A DNA stretch of 64,000 bases from Listeria booriae (GTDB taxonomy: Bacteria > Bacillota > Bacilli > Lactobacillales > Listeriaceae), in the NCBI RefSeq assembly GCF_000766865.1, contig NZ_JNFA01000001.1, forward strand, positions 1 to 64,000, in the 5' to 3' direction. Shown here piece after piece: positions 34,341 to 43,579 of this stretch. Under the pieces are notes generated by a model. That model was not told the DNA's origin. It did no database searches and was given only the letters and a program-made list of their open reading frames with translations. How positions within the stretch are numbered: the stretch's first letter is position 1; every line of letters starts with the position of its first letter. The position numbers and the translations under genes were made by a program.

Positions 34341-35517
34341 CAGAAATTCCCCTCCCATTTGTAATAACTCGCCAAATCCGATTGGCAATTTTGTCTACAT
34401 CATATTCCTCTGCCAACCGCTTTGATGCTTGATGCGCCTGATGCCAACTCTGCTGATCTGTAGCCAAATGCGCTATATAATCACAGTATGCTTCCACATC
34501 CTTATGAGCGAATCCTTTTCCAGCACCACTATCTTCTAACACTTGCTTCTGCCAACCTTGATAATTAAGCACCACTGGCAACCCACATGCTAAAAAATCA
34601 AAAAACTTATTCGCACTGTTATCCCATAAAATTCGCTCATTTTTAACAAGCATCGTCCCCATTTGACAACGAGAAGCGATCTGAAGCGTCTCTTTTTTCG
34701 ATTTTGCATCTAAGATTCGAATATTCGATAGCCTTTTCTCTTTAATTTGCGCTTGCATTTTTTGTTTTTCAGAACCTTCGCCGATGAGCAAAAAATGAAC
34801 CGAATCTTTATTTTCTAATCTTTGGGCACAAGCAATTAAATAATTCACGCCATTCACAAACCCAATCGTTCCAGGATGCACCACTACAAATTTATCTTCC
34901 ATCCAGCGCCTTAAAAATACATCCTCTAGCTGCTGTCCATCACTCTTTTGGACAAGTGATTGATTCGAAAAATTCTCAGCTACCGTCACTTTGCTTGCTG
35001 GAATTTTTTTTTTCAACAAATTCTGCCTCATTCCTTCTGATAAAACAATAATGTGTGTGGCAGCTTTATAAATCCTCATTTCGAGCCATTTCAGTATCCT
35101 AATCATCCATATATTTCGAATATATCCTAGTTGAATAGGAATATCTGGCCACACATCTCGCACTTCGAAAATAAACGGCTTTCGCTTCCATTTACTTAAA
35201 ATAAGGCCAACCAAACCAACTGTCAGCGGAGTCGACGTCACATATATTTTGTCAATATTTTTTTCTCGTATTCCCAAGATAATACTCCATAAGAAAAAAT
35301 GAATAAACGCTACTATCCGTCTCATTTTTGACATTTTTTGATTGTATGCTGTTTGAGTAGACTTGACGACAAGACCTTCCTCCGTTATATGCGAATCACC
35401 TTGACCACTTATCATGACTACCTCCGCTCCATTTTCTAAGAAACGCTTGGATAACTCATACGATCGTGTGGCACCTTGATTTTCTTCATAATGTTGATGA
35501 ATATACAATAATTTCAT
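34324..35517 (-). CDS. Glycosyltransferase family 4 (WbuB-like)
   Basis: A 397-residue GT-B enzyme. The N-terminal acceptor domain starts MKLLYIHQHYEENQGATRSYEL; FEVRDVWPDIPIQLG and a C-terminal donor-binding region (VVHPGTIGFVNGVNYL, then NSANKFFDFLACGLPVVLNY with the Glu-equivalent site changed to Asp) fit GT4 proteins annotated WbuB. It should add one sugar to the lipid-linked intermediate. GAAAGGA precedes ATG. It sits between the other GT4 gene (2-nt gap) and the PGT gene (overlap). Confidence 0.88.
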   Translation of the reverse strand: MKLLYIHQHYEENQGATRSYELSKRFLENGAEVVMISGQGDSHITEEGLVVKSTQTAYNQKMSKMRRIVAFIHFFLWSIILGIREKNIDKIYVTSTPLTVGLVGLILSKWKRKPFIFEVRDVWPDIPIQLGYIRNIWMIRILKWLEMRIYKAATHIIVLSEGMRQNLLKKKIPASKVTVAENFSNQSLVQKSDGQQLEDVFLRRWMEDKFVVVHPGTIGFVNGVNYLIACAQRLENKDSVHFLLIGEGSEKQKMQAQIKEKRLSNIRILDAKSKKETLQIASRCQMGTMLVKNERILWDNSANKFFDFLACGLPVVLNYQGWQKQVLEDSGAGKGFAHKDVEAYCDYIAHLATDQQSWHQAHQASKRLAEEYDVDKIANRIWRVITNGRGISGETLD

Positions 35518-35518
35518 A

Positions 35519-36649
35519 TTAAATCCTTTCGAAAAGTAGTTGGTACGTTTCTAAAAGTTTATCCGCCTCATTTTCCCAATTAAATCGAGACATATGCGCC
35601 CTTCTGCCGTTTTCCATGTAATCTAGATACATCCCTTGTTCGTTTAAAAGCAGCTCAATCGCATCCGCAATCCCTGATATGTCCTTAATATCAACCGGAA
35701 TTCCGCTCCCACTATCCATCATTAATTCTCGCCAAAGTGGGAAATCAGAAGCAACATATGGCAATCCAAACGACATATATTCAAAAAGTTTCGTCGGCAG
35801 CGATTTCAAATAATTCGGTTCTGGATGCAGGAGGGCAAGCCCAATATCAGACTTTTCGTAGTATCCATTTAGCGCTTCTAAATCCATCCGTCCTTTTAAT
35901 TGCACTACGCCTGTCAGTCCATGCGTTTCCATATAATCTGCACTCCACGCGCGCAAACGTTCCGGAACTTGGCCAATAATGAGCATCTGAAAAACATATC
36001 CTCGTTGCCGCAACATACTCGCCACGCCCAGCATCTCCTTAAACCCACGAATCTCGTGTATAGCCCCCGCATAAACTAGCGTAGTCACATCGAATTTATC
36101 ATCAACGTCCAGTGCCGCTTTCAAAAATGGATAGTTCAGCACATCTTCCTTGTGCACCGCGATATCCGCATAATGCTCTTTATAATATTGTTCCGCAAAT
36201 AAAATCGCATCCACCTGAGCCAATCGCTTTTTTTCAACGCTGGCAATCCTGTTTATACACACATTAGGCACTGAAAAGCCCATGATTCGCTTACTTTTCA
36301 GCGCAGAAGGAAAATCTTCATGCATATCAAAAATAATTTTTGCGCGTGTCCTTTTTTTTATTTGCGGCACTAAAAACAGCAACTCTGGATCATGTAAATG
36401 TACAACGTCTGGTTGCTTCCTCTTCACTTCCTGCAAAAAATATCGCCACGTTAGAAAACGCTTTTCCAGTCCTCTTCTTGGCAACAGCGTCACGGTTAAA
36501 TATGGTTCATCTGGTAGCACATCATGCGCCCCTTCTATCGCATAGTAATCCACCTGATACCCCGCACGCAGTAAGGTCAGAACTTCTTTATGATAAATCC
36601 GCGAATCATTCCAAGGATGAACCGAGCTTAAAATAAGGATTTTTTTCAT
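35519..36649 (-). CDS. Glycosyltransferase family 4
   Basis: A 376-residue GT-B enzyme with VVHLHDPELLFLVP and IIFDMHEDFPSALK in the N-domain and LVYAGAIHEIRGFKEML plus PTKLFEYMSFGLPYVASDF in the C-domain, the latter containing the GT4 Glu. It probably adds a sugar to the repeat unit; specificity is not readable. The ribosome site is weak and the start lies 44 nt inside the end of the polymerase gene, so translation is probably coupled. Confidence 0.88.
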   Translation of the reverse strand: MKKILILSSVHPWNDSRIYHKEVLTLLRAGYQVDYYAIEGAHDVLPDEPYLTVTLLPRRGLEKRFLTWRYFLQEVKRKQPDVVHLHDPELLFLVPQIKKRTRAKIIFDMHEDFPSALKSKRIMGFSVPNVCINRIASVEKKRLAQVDAILFAEQYYKEHYADIAVHKEDVLNYPFLKAALDVDDKFDVTTLVYAGAIHEIRGFKEMLGVASMLRQRGYVFQMLIIGQVPERLRAWSADYMETHGLTGVVQLKGRMDLEALNGYYEKSDIGLALLHPEPNYLKSLPTKLFEYMSFGLPYVASDFPLWRELMMDSGSGIPVDIKDISGIADAIELLLNEQGMYLDYMENGRRAHMSRFNWENEADKLLETYQLLFERI

Positions 36650-37931
36650 AACCTGTACTAATCTCCCTCTCTGTTTTCAAAAAATAATTAATGATGAAAG
36701 CAATTAAAATACCGTGGGTCAGCAAACTCGTAATTAAAGACGTATCAACCAAACTCCAAGCTGGCATAGCGATTAATGTTGCACTAACAATAAAATTCCG
36801 ATTTGCCGAAATACTATCATAAAGATACAAAATACCTACGAGCAAAAAAGTAAAGCCAATAATACCCGCATACCCGAAGTTCGCAAAACCGTCTGCCCAA
36901 ATATTTGCATTTGCCGCCAAGCCAACTCGCTTAAAATAATGCTCCCCAATCAAAAACGGCGGCAATTTATCATAAGGATAATTTAGGAACGGCGCTAAAA
37001 TACTGTGCGAAAGTTGAACTTGCGGATTGATTGAAAAGAAATCGAAATAATAGCTCAGCAAAAGCCCTGGCGTAATAAGCATCCGCCGAATAAATAAAGA
37101 GGTAAACTCCGAGCTATCTGTCAATATATCCAATCCCATTGTCAAAAAAACCAGCGCCGTAATCCCATACACAAAATACAAGACAAAATTATGCCCATTT
37201 TTTCGTAAACAATAGATAATAACAAGAATAAAAACGCTAGATAAAGCAACACTTTTTTGCCCAGTAATAGAAAAGATGAATAGTTGCCCTAACACACCGA
37301 TGCAAATGAGTAGCTTATTTTTATTCACAAATCCAAGCGCTAAAAGTAAAGCATTGACAATTTTTGACTGCCAATTAATCGCATATCCTGATAATCGATT
37401 TACCTGCTCCCTATAAGACTCCCGCAAATCATACACATCATCCACTTGCGAAAAGTTAACATGAATCCCGAACGTCTGGACAATAATTCCCCATAGAGAA
37501 AGAGACGTTAAGCCGATAAATAAAAACATCACTTTCTTCTTCATTTTTGTGTAGTAGATGGGTATTAAAGAGAAACTCCCAGTCATATATATTAACGCCA
37601 TACAAAACAGCAATACCAATTTCAGAATGACAATATCGTCAAATATGTCTACACGCACATAATCCGGAACAATCATCGCAGGTATGTAGACCATCATGTA
37701 CAATATCCAATAAACAATTCGCGACGGTCGATAAGCATGTGTATTGGACCATAAAAGTGGTATAAACACAAATATAATCGACACGAACTGCCCACCCACA
37801 CTCGGATGTAAATTAATAAATCCAAAATAAGAAAAGGCTGGGGAAATGAAATCGGTATACGCTAATTTCAAGCCATATACATAAAAAGACATACCGATAC
37901 ACAGTAAAATTTTATTCCATTTGATTCTCAT
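36606..37931 (-). CDS. Wzy-like polysaccharide polymerase
   Basis: A 441-residue membrane protein from ATG 37931, preceded by GAGAGGAT; an upstream frame extension to 37967 is not supported by a ribosome site. About ten to twelve hydrophobic segments and a large loop (about residues 305-350, with FSINPQVQLSHSILAPFLNYPYDKLPP) fit Wzy/EpsG-type polymerases, which join repeat units on the outer face of the membrane. Such proteins have little sequence conservation, so the call rests on topology and on the neighbours, chiefly the flippase upstream (20-nt overlap). Confidence 0.8.
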   Translation of the reverse strand: MRIKWNKILLCIGMSFYVYGLKLAYTDFISPAFSYFGFINLHPSVGGQFVSIIFVFIPLLWSNTHAYRPSRIVYWILYMMVYIPAMIVPDYVRVDIFDDIVILKLVLLFCMALIYMTGSFSLIPIYYTKMKKKVMFLFIGLTSLSLWGIIVQTFGIHVNFSQVDDVYDLRESYREQVNRLSGYAINWQSKIVNALLLALGFVNKNKLLICIGVLGQLFIFSITGQKSVALSSVFILVIIYCLRKNGHNFVLYFVYGITALVFLTMGLDILTDSSEFTSLFIRRMLITPGLLLSYYFDFFSINPQVQLSHSILAPFLNYPYDKLPPFLIGEHYFKRVGLAANANIWADGFANFGYAGIIGFTFLLVGILYLYDSISANRNFIVSATLIAMPAWSLVDTSLITSLLTHGILIAFIINYFLKTEREISTGYEKNPYFKLGSSLE

Positions 37932-39195
37932 ATACCGTATCCTCTCGTTTAATTCCCCAATTGCCAATGATAAACAATAAAACGTAACTCCCCGTCATCG
38001 CTATGCTGAAAAATAGTACCGCCGCTGTCATACCCATTTGAAATTGATAGATTAAGAAAAAACCTACAAGCAGCAATGCAAAACGCGAACTATCCCACAG
38101 TAATTGCAAGCCTTGATTTTCGGTAATATATAGAATTTGCGACACAGGGAGCACTACGAGTTGGGCAAAAAACATCGGCGTGAGCATTTGCGCATACACA
38201 CCCGCCATCTCCCAACTCGGTCCAAATAACCAAGTAAAGAGCATGGGAGATACCGTAGCAAACAAACCCATCGGCAAGAGAAAAATAAGAAACAGTCGGC
38301 TCATTAATTTCCAGTACACTTTTTGCAAAGCCCGTGGATTTTCTCGTAGTAATTCACTCGCTTTGCCGTAAAACACTTGCCCTAACGCCGTCGTAATCAT
38401 CGCGATGGGAATACCAACCATCCGTTGCGTTAACGAAAACTGACCACTAGAAGCAACTCCAAAAAAAACAACAAATAGTAGCGTCGGTAACTGTATCGAC
38501 ACATTATTCAATACGAGTGAAGGCATCCCTAGAAGCGGAAACTGTCGATACTTCTTCAGCAATAATAGCCATCTGCCTCGTTGTAAAGAAAACCCTTCTT
38601 GCTTCACAAACCGAACAAATAAGTTCAACGATCCAGTAATACGACCTAACACATCCCCTGTGACAAGACCAACACCCGTCTTTGTTATCACTCCAGCCAA
38701 GCCAATTTGCGCTACTCCGTTCACACCACTCTGTGATATTTTCGCGAAAGAAATGTGACCGTAATGGTTATTCCGAATCGCCCAATAACTCAAAATCTGC
38801 TGTATACTAGCCGCAAAAACACCAACTCCGAATAAAATCGGCACAACATAAGAAACAGAAACCCCAATCAGTTGAAACACCGACCAGCCCGTTGCCAAAT
38901 ACAAAATCAAACCACTCAAAAACCACACAGACGAAATCCCGATACAAAGCCACACGATATGTCGAACATCATTGTGATCATCATCCATTGGAATCGCTTT
39001 TTCATATGCGAGTGCTGAAATCACTAAAAAAATCCCTAATAAACTCGTATACGTTCCGAAAACCCCAAAGTCCTCTGGTGTAAAAATCCGTGTCAAAATG
39101 GGGGATAGCCCGACTAAAATAAGTTGGGCCACAACATTCCCAGAAAATACTTTCGTTAAGTTTCTCAAAAAAGAAGACTGGAATGCGTTCTTCAT
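37912..39195 (-). CDS. Wzx-like polysaccharide flippase
   Basis: A 427-residue MATE/MVF-superfamily membrane protein with about twelve hydrophobic segments; the N-terminus FLRNLTKVFSGNVVAQLILVGLSPILTRIFTPEDFG is typical of Wzx/RfbX oligosaccharide flippases. It should move undecaprenyl-diphosphate-linked repeat units across the membrane for the polymerase. It starts 3 nt after the dehydrogenase stop without a clear own ribosome site, so it is probably translationally coupled. Confidence 0.88.
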   Translation of the reverse strand: MKNAFQSSFLRNLTKVFSGNVVAQLILVGLSPILTRIFTPEDFGVFGTYTSLLGIFLVISALAYEKAIPMDDDHNDVRHIVWLCIGISSVWFLSGLILYLATGWSVFQLIGVSVSYVVPILFGVGVFAASIQQILSYWAIRNNHYGHISFAKISQSGVNGVAQIGLAGVITKTGVGLVTGDVLGRITGSLNLFVRFVKQEGFSLQRGRWLLLLKKYRQFPLLGMPSLVLNNVSIQLPTLLFVVFFGVASSGQFSLTQRMVGIPIAMITTALGQVFYGKASELLRENPRALQKVYWKLMSRLFLIFLLPMGLFATVSPMLFTWLFGPSWEMAGVYAQMLTPMFFAQLVVLPVSQILYITENQGLQLLWDSSRFALLLVGFFLIYQFQMGMTAAVLFFSIAMTGSYVLLFIIGNWGIKREDTVYENQME

Positions 39196-39198
39196 CGG

Positions 39199-40536
39199 CT
39201 ACTGCATCATCGCAAGACGCTCTGGTATCCCAGAACCAATACGGAAAACTTTCTCACTATTTTCCCCTTGAAACATGTTTCGAGTATCGACAATAAGATT
39301 CGCCTCGGTAACAATTTCAGCCGTATTAAAGACACTGTGATTCGTCAAGGTTACAACAACATCATAATCGTTATACCGCACATCTTCTTCACTGTATAGC
39401 CGCGTCCCGTCTTCACTGTAGAAGAATTCCACATGCGGATCATAGTAAGAGACATAAGCACCATTTTTGTGCAATAACTCATATACTTCTAGTGCTGGTG
39501 ATTCACGCACATCATCAATATCCGGCTTGTAAGCCATGCCTAGTAACAGCACCTTCGAACCACGAATCGATTTATAATCCACATTCAACGCTTGACTTAC
39601 TTTATGAATCACTTGCTCTGGCATTTTTTTGTTCGTCTCTTGCGCCAACTCAATAAACCGACTGAAAAAATTAGCTCCTTTTGCTTTCCATGAAAGGTAC
39701 ATTGGATCTAGCGGGATACAATGTCCGCCGATGCCGGGACCAGGCGTAAACTTCATAAAGCCAAATGGTTTCGTTGCCGCTGCATCCACGACTTCCCAAA
39801 CATTCATGCCAAGCGCCTCGCATAACATCGCCATCTCATTCATAAACGCGATGTTGATACTGCGAAACGTATTTTCAAGTAGCTTGCTCATTTCTGCGAC
39901 TTTAGTAGAACTAACAAGATAGACGTGATTAATCACATTCGAATATAGTGCATCGCCTAGTTTGCAACAATTTGGCGTCGTACCGCCAAGTACTTTCGGC
40001 GTATTTTTCGTTTGGAATGTTTTGTTTCCAGGATCAACGCGTTCGGGTGAATAGCAAAGAAAAAAATCTTTCCCTACGCGGTAACCTAGCGCTTCAATTT
40101 CTGCTTGAATAAGTTCTTCTGTCGTACCTGGATAAGTGGTACTTTCAAGCGTAATTAACATTCCAGGCTTCATATATCGTTTAATTTCTGCAACAGCTGC
40201 AATGATATAGGACATATCAGGTTCTTGAGATTTCGTAAGCGGCGTCGGAACACAAATACATACTGCATCGACTTCACCTAACTTCGAAAAATCAGTCGTC
40301 GGTATAAAATGTCCGCTTTGCCTAACTGCCGCTAGTTTTTGATTCGTGATATCAATAATGTAAGAATCGCCTTGCGTGAGTTGGTTGACCTTACCAGCAT
40401 GTATATCAAAACCGATGACATTATATCCCGCCCCAGCAAACTCAATCGCCAAAGGTAATCCGACATAACCGAGTCCGATAACACCGACCGTGCAATTTTT
40501 CGTATTTATTTTTTCTTGCATTGTTTCATAATACAT
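39199..40536 (-). CDS. UDP-N-acetylhexosamine 6-dehydrogenase
   Basis: A 445-residue NAD-dependent nucleotide-sugar dehydrogenase that makes a UDP-HexNAc uronic acid. The N-terminal Rossmann motif is VGVIGLGYVGLPLA; the catalytic Cys lies in TPGPGIGGHCIPLDPMYL; AYKPDIDDVRESPA marks the C-terminal domain. The overall pattern matches WbpA/WbpO/TviB-type UDP-GlcNAc/GalNAc dehydrogenases more than UDP-glucose dehydrogenases. GGAGGT precedes ATG, 2 nt after the dehydratase gene. It gives the polysaccharide its predicted negative charge. Confidence 0.92.
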   Translation of the reverse strand: MYYETMQEKINTKNCTVGVIGLGYVGLPLAIEFAGAGYNVIGFDIHAGKVNQLTQGDSYIIDITNQKLAAVRQSGHFIPTTDFSKLGEVDAVCICVPTPLTKSQEPDMSYIIAAVAEIKRYMKPGMLITLESTTYPGTTEELIQAEIEALGYRVGKDFFLCYSPERVDPGNKTFQTKNTPKVLGGTTPNCCKLGDALYSNVINHVYLVSSTKVAEMSKLLENTFRSINIAFMNEMAMLCEALGMNVWEVVDAAATKPFGFMKFTPGPGIGGHCIPLDPMYLSWKAKGANFFSRFIELAQETNKKMPEQVIHKVSQALNVDYKSIRGSKVLLLGMAYKPDIDDVRESPALEVYELLHKNGAYVSYYDPHVEFFYSEDGTRLYSEEDVRYNDYDVVVTLTNHSVFNTAEIVTEANLIVDTRNMFQGENSEKVFRIGSGIPERLAMMQ

Positions 40537-40538
40537 AA

Positions 40539-41630
40539 CTAGACCTCCAGTGGAATCTGCACTTCATTTCGATTGGCTACTTTTAAAAGCTCTACAGTTA
40601 GCGCTTCTTTAGATAGGTTCCCATAATTCATGAGTAAATGTTCTACTAGATACTCTCGTGTCACAATTGCTTTTCCAATAAACATTTCTTCCGTCGCTTC
40701 CATTTGAACACGTTCATCAACTTCAAGCAACTCTTCATGAAGCTTTTCGCCATCACGAATACCTGTGTACTGAATCACTATATTTCGTTTTCCAGACATC
40801 GTAATCAGACGCTTGGCAATGTCTTTGATTTTTATAGCTTCCCCCATATTGAGAACAAAAATATCGCCACCGTTCGTCATTGTTCCAGCCTGCACAACAA
40901 GGCTCGCCGCTTCCTCAATCGTCATAAAATAACGCGTCATCTCAGAATCAGTTAATGTTAGCGGCTCATCTTTTTCAATTTGTTTTAGGAAAAGCGGGAC
41001 AACGCTGCCACGACTCGCTAGCACGTTACCAAATCTTACAGTCGTATAGTTTGTGACATACTTATTGTTTAAATGGGCGACAATCATTTCTGCAATACGC
41101 TTGCTTGCCCCCATGACATTTTGTGGTTCAACAGCTTTATCAGTCGAAACAAGGACAAATGTTCCAACGCCAACTTCACCAGCAACTTCAGCAACATTTT
41201 TCGTGCCGATAATATTATTCATCACTGCGGAATGTGGATTATTTTGCATGAGTGGAACGTGTTTGTGCGCCGCTGCATGAAATACAAAATCTGGTTTGAC
41301 TTTTTCCATCAATCGGCGAACCCCTTTTTTATCTTGAATTTCTTGGATTTCAGCTGTAATTTTGATTGTTTTATTAGTCAAGTTCATAAGTTCATTTTGA
41401 ATCAGATAAATGCTATTCTCGCCGTGACCAACTAAAATGATTTCAGCTGGATTTAGCGCATAAACCTGCCGACAAATTTCTGAACCAATAGAACCTCCTG
41501 CTCCTGTAATAAGTACTTTTTTTTGATGTATTTTCGGATAAATATCGGCGGGAAGTGGTGTTCTTATTTTTCGCTGTAATAATTCTTCAGCGAAAACGTC
41601 ACTCTGTGGTATGTGCATTTGCTTCTTCAT
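40539..41630 (-). CDS. CapD/FlaA1-type UDP-GlcNAc 4,6-dehydratase
   Basis: A 363-residue soluble SDR enzyme from ATG 41630 (AAAGGGG upstream; the TTG at 41651 is less likely). LITGAGGSIGSE binds NAD. The catalytic region LVSTDKAVEPQNVMGASKR has Met where most SDRs have Tyr, the Ser-Met-Lys arrangement typical of WbpM/PglF/CapD retaining dehydratases. It lacks the N-terminal membrane helices of long CapD proteins. The predicted product is UDP-2-acetamido-2,6-dideoxy-4-hexulose, the substrate for the aminotransferase at 32603. Confidence 0.9.
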   Translation of the reverse strand: MKKQMHIPQSDVFAEELLQRKIRTPLPADIYPKIHQKKVLITGAGGSIGSEICRQVYALNPAEIILVGHGENSIYLIQNELMNLTNKTIKITAEIQEIQDKKGVRRLMEKVKPDFVFHAAAHKHVPLMQNNPHSAVMNNIIGTKNVAEVAGEVGVGTFVLVSTDKAVEPQNVMGASKRIAEMIVAHLNNKYVTNYTTVRFGNVLASRGSVVPLFLKQIEKDEPLTLTDSEMTRYFMTIEEAASLVVQAGTMTNGGDIFVLNMGEAIKIKDIAKRLITMSGKRNIVIQYTGIRDGEKLHEELLEVDERVQMEATEEMFIGKAIVTREYLVEHLLMNYGNLSKEALTVELLKVANRNEVQIPLEV

Positions 41631-41652
41631 TTGAAAGGTCCCCTTTGCCAAC

Positions 41653-42321
41653 TTATTTATTGTAATAATAATATTTGCTACTCTTTTCTTGCTTCGTTTT
41701 GTTTAAAATGATTCCTAAAATTGGGGTATTCGTGCTTTTTAAAGTGTTTAATGCTTTTTGAAATTTTTGTTTCGGTGTTTTGTTTTCTTCAGCCACCATG
41801 ATAACACCATCAATTTTTTGCGCTACAATCGTTGTATCTGCGACAATGACTGGTGGCGCGTCTATCAGAATGTAATCATAGTATTTTTTGACCGTTTCAA
41901 GTAAGTCTTTTAGGACCGTCTTAGATAGTAATTCTGACGGATTATTTGGGCTTTGACCTGCTGCAATAATATCGACATTGAATAAAGACGTGTTTTGAAT
42001 CACTGTTTCGATGGTAGCCTTCTCTTTTAAAATATCAGTTAACCCCAACGAATTATCTACTCCTAAAATATAGTGTTGCGACGGTAACCGCAAATCTGCA
42101 TCTATAATTAACACTTTTAATTCTTGGCGCCCCATGACATCCGCTAAATTCGCAATGATTGTTGATTTTCCTTCTTGTGGTTTCGTTGATGTAATCATGA
42201 TTGTTTTTAGCGCTCTTTTTTTACTGATAAACTCAATATTGGTTCGAATTATTCTGAATTGCTCTGCTATTCTCGAGCCTTTTTGATGCCTAATCAGTAG
42301 CTTCGATCGTTCTTTTTGCAC
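41653..42321 (-). CDS. CpsD/CapB-type tyrosine-protein kinase
   Basis: A 222-residue BY-kinase: Walker A TSTKPQEGKST, Walker A' LIIDADLR, Walker B YILIDAPPV, and a C-terminal autophosphorylation cluster SKYYYYNK. Such kinases pair with a CpsC-like membrane adaptor and control chain length and export of polysaccharide. It begins at GTG 42321 (AAGGTG upstream) inside the end of the adaptor gene, with 32-nt overlap. No CpsB/YwqE-type phosphatase gene is present in the cluster. Confidence 0.92.
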   Translation of the reverse strand: MQKERSKLLIRHQKGSRIAEQFRIIRTNIEFISKKRALKTIMITSTKPQEGKSTIIANLADVMGRQELKVLIIDADLRLPSQHYILGVDNSLGLTDILKEKATIETVIQNTSLFNVDIIAAGQSPNNPSELLSKTVLKDLLETVKKYYDYILIDAPPVIVADTTIVAQKIDGVIMVAEENKTPKQKFQKALNTLKSTNTPILGIILNKTKQEKSSKYYYYNK

Positions 42322-43003
42322 GTTTCTTCACCTTCTTCCGTTCATTTTGAATGGAACCCATAATCGGGATATCTGTTATTGCCTCGATGTCTTTTTCGGA
42401 TTTGATTGTTGTGTTGAGGAGTTGGAATAGGAAAGATAATAAGATTCCCAAAACTAATCCTCCGAAAGCACCTATTGCCATGGCTGATTTTCTATTCGGT
42501 GCAATTGGTGTTTTGCTATCTTCGGCTTTTGCCTCTGAAAGGATCGTAACATTTTGCTGATCCATGATATTTTTAATATCGCTTTTAAATACGGTTGTCA
42601 TTTCATTAGCAATTAAAGCTGCGTCTTCTGGTGTATCTTCTGTCACTTTAATCGTAATGACTTGCGAATTATTTACATTTTCAATAATAATTTGTTGTTT
42701 TAACTGCTTAGCTGATTGCGTTAGATTTAAATTATTTTTGACCTGATCTAAAATACGACTGCTTGTCAAGATAACGGAATATGTGTTTACGAACTGCTGA
42801 TTCGATTGGACATCCGCGGCTGTCACTTGTTCTTCTTTTTTTTGATTGACGAGAACATCTGTAGATACTTGGTACACTGGTGTAATAAAGTAAGAGGTAT
42901 ATACGGTCATCGCTAGCATACCTATAATACAAGTGGCGATAACGATGTACCAATATTTTTTGAAAAAATGGCCGATATATTTTATATCAAGAGTCTTATC
43001 CAT
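42290..43003 (-). CDS. CpsC/Wzz-type chain-length determinant and kinase adaptor
   Basis: A 237-residue membrane protein with an N-terminal helix (about 18-40), a Wzz extracytoplasmic domain (YQVSTDVLVNQKKEE through about 165), a proline-containing PNRKSAMAIGAFGG segment, a second helix (about 175-198) and a cytoplasmic tail (IKSEKDIEAITDIPIMGSI), which activates the partner kinase in related systems. It starts one base after the lipoprotein stop. Confidence 0.9.
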   Translation of the reverse strand: MDKTLDIKYIGHFFKKYWYIVIATCIIGMLAMTVYTSYFITPVYQVSTDVLVNQKKEEQVTAADVQSNQQFVNTYSVILTSSRILDQVKNNLNLTQSAKQLKQQIIIENVNNSQVITIKVTEDTPEDAALIANEMTTVFKSDIKNIMDQQNVTILSEAKAEDSKTPIAPNRKSAMAIGAFGGLVLGILLSFLFQLLNTTIKSEKDIEAITDIPIMGSIQNERKKVKKRAKRTIEATD

Positions 43004-43495
43004 TTACCTCGCATCCTTGATTGTTTGAATCGTCCATGTTGCTTTTGACTTTGTCTCTGGGTTTTCATAGGTAACCGTTAATGGTGCCTCACCTTCTAGA
43101 ACAAAGAATGCGTCACCTTCCGCTTCTTTACCAGGGTCTAACATCGTTCCGATACTTGTCGATGGATATATTTTAAGTGATTTTCCGTTACTGTTTTTTA
43201 CATTTAGCAGCATCGAATCTAAGGCTTGTGGATCAGCGCTATTATTCTTTCCTTTAAAACGAATTTTTATGATGGTATCATCTGTTTTTTTTACTTTATC
43301 AAGTTTGTTGACTTCCTTGACTTCGATGGCTACACCGTCTACTTTTTTCGTCATATTCACTGTCTCTTCTGATGTTTTTTTAGTATTAATCTCGGACTTT
43401 GATGTGTCGCTTTTCGTGTCACTTGCTGTATTTCCACAAGCACCAAGTACTAAGGCTATGACTGCAAAAATGGGCAAAATAGTTCTTTTTTTCAT
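43004..43495 (-). CDS. Putative lipoprotein heading the polysaccharide operon
   Basis: A 163-residue protein from ATG 43495 (GGAGGT eleven bases upstream; ATG 43513 has no ribosome site). Lipobox LVLGAC, then a Ser/Thr/Lys linker and a DUF4352/DUF5067-like domain (about 65-163, TIIKIRFKGKNNSADPQALDSMLLNV, MLDPGKEAEGDAFF). It directly precedes the chain-length gene and may be an accessory envelope factor (inference). It resembles in style the lipoprotein at 10133-10582. Confidence 0.75.
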   Translation of the reverse strand: MKKRTILPIFAVIALVLGACGNTASDTKSDTSKSEINTKKTSEETVNMTKKVDGVAIEVKEVNKLDKVKKTDDTIIKIRFKGKNNSADPQALDSMLLNVKNSNGKSLKIYPSTSIGTMLDPGKEAEGDAFFVLEGEAPLTVTYENPETKSKATWTIQTIKDAR

Positions 43496-43535
43496 TAAAG
43501 TTGTGACCTCCATGTGAATTTTTTTATGGAAAGAG

Positions 43536-43572
43536 AAACCCTTAACTGACTCATGTCAGCTAAGAGTTCGAG
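43536..43572 (-). terminator. Hairpin after the adhesin at 43580
   Basis: On the minus strand an imperfect stem CTTAGCTGAC / GTCAGTTAAG closes just after the stop and is followed by a T/C-rich stretch. It may partly end adhesin transcription before the polysaccharide operon; read-through is possible. Confidence 0.5.
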
Positions 43573-43579
43573 AATACAA

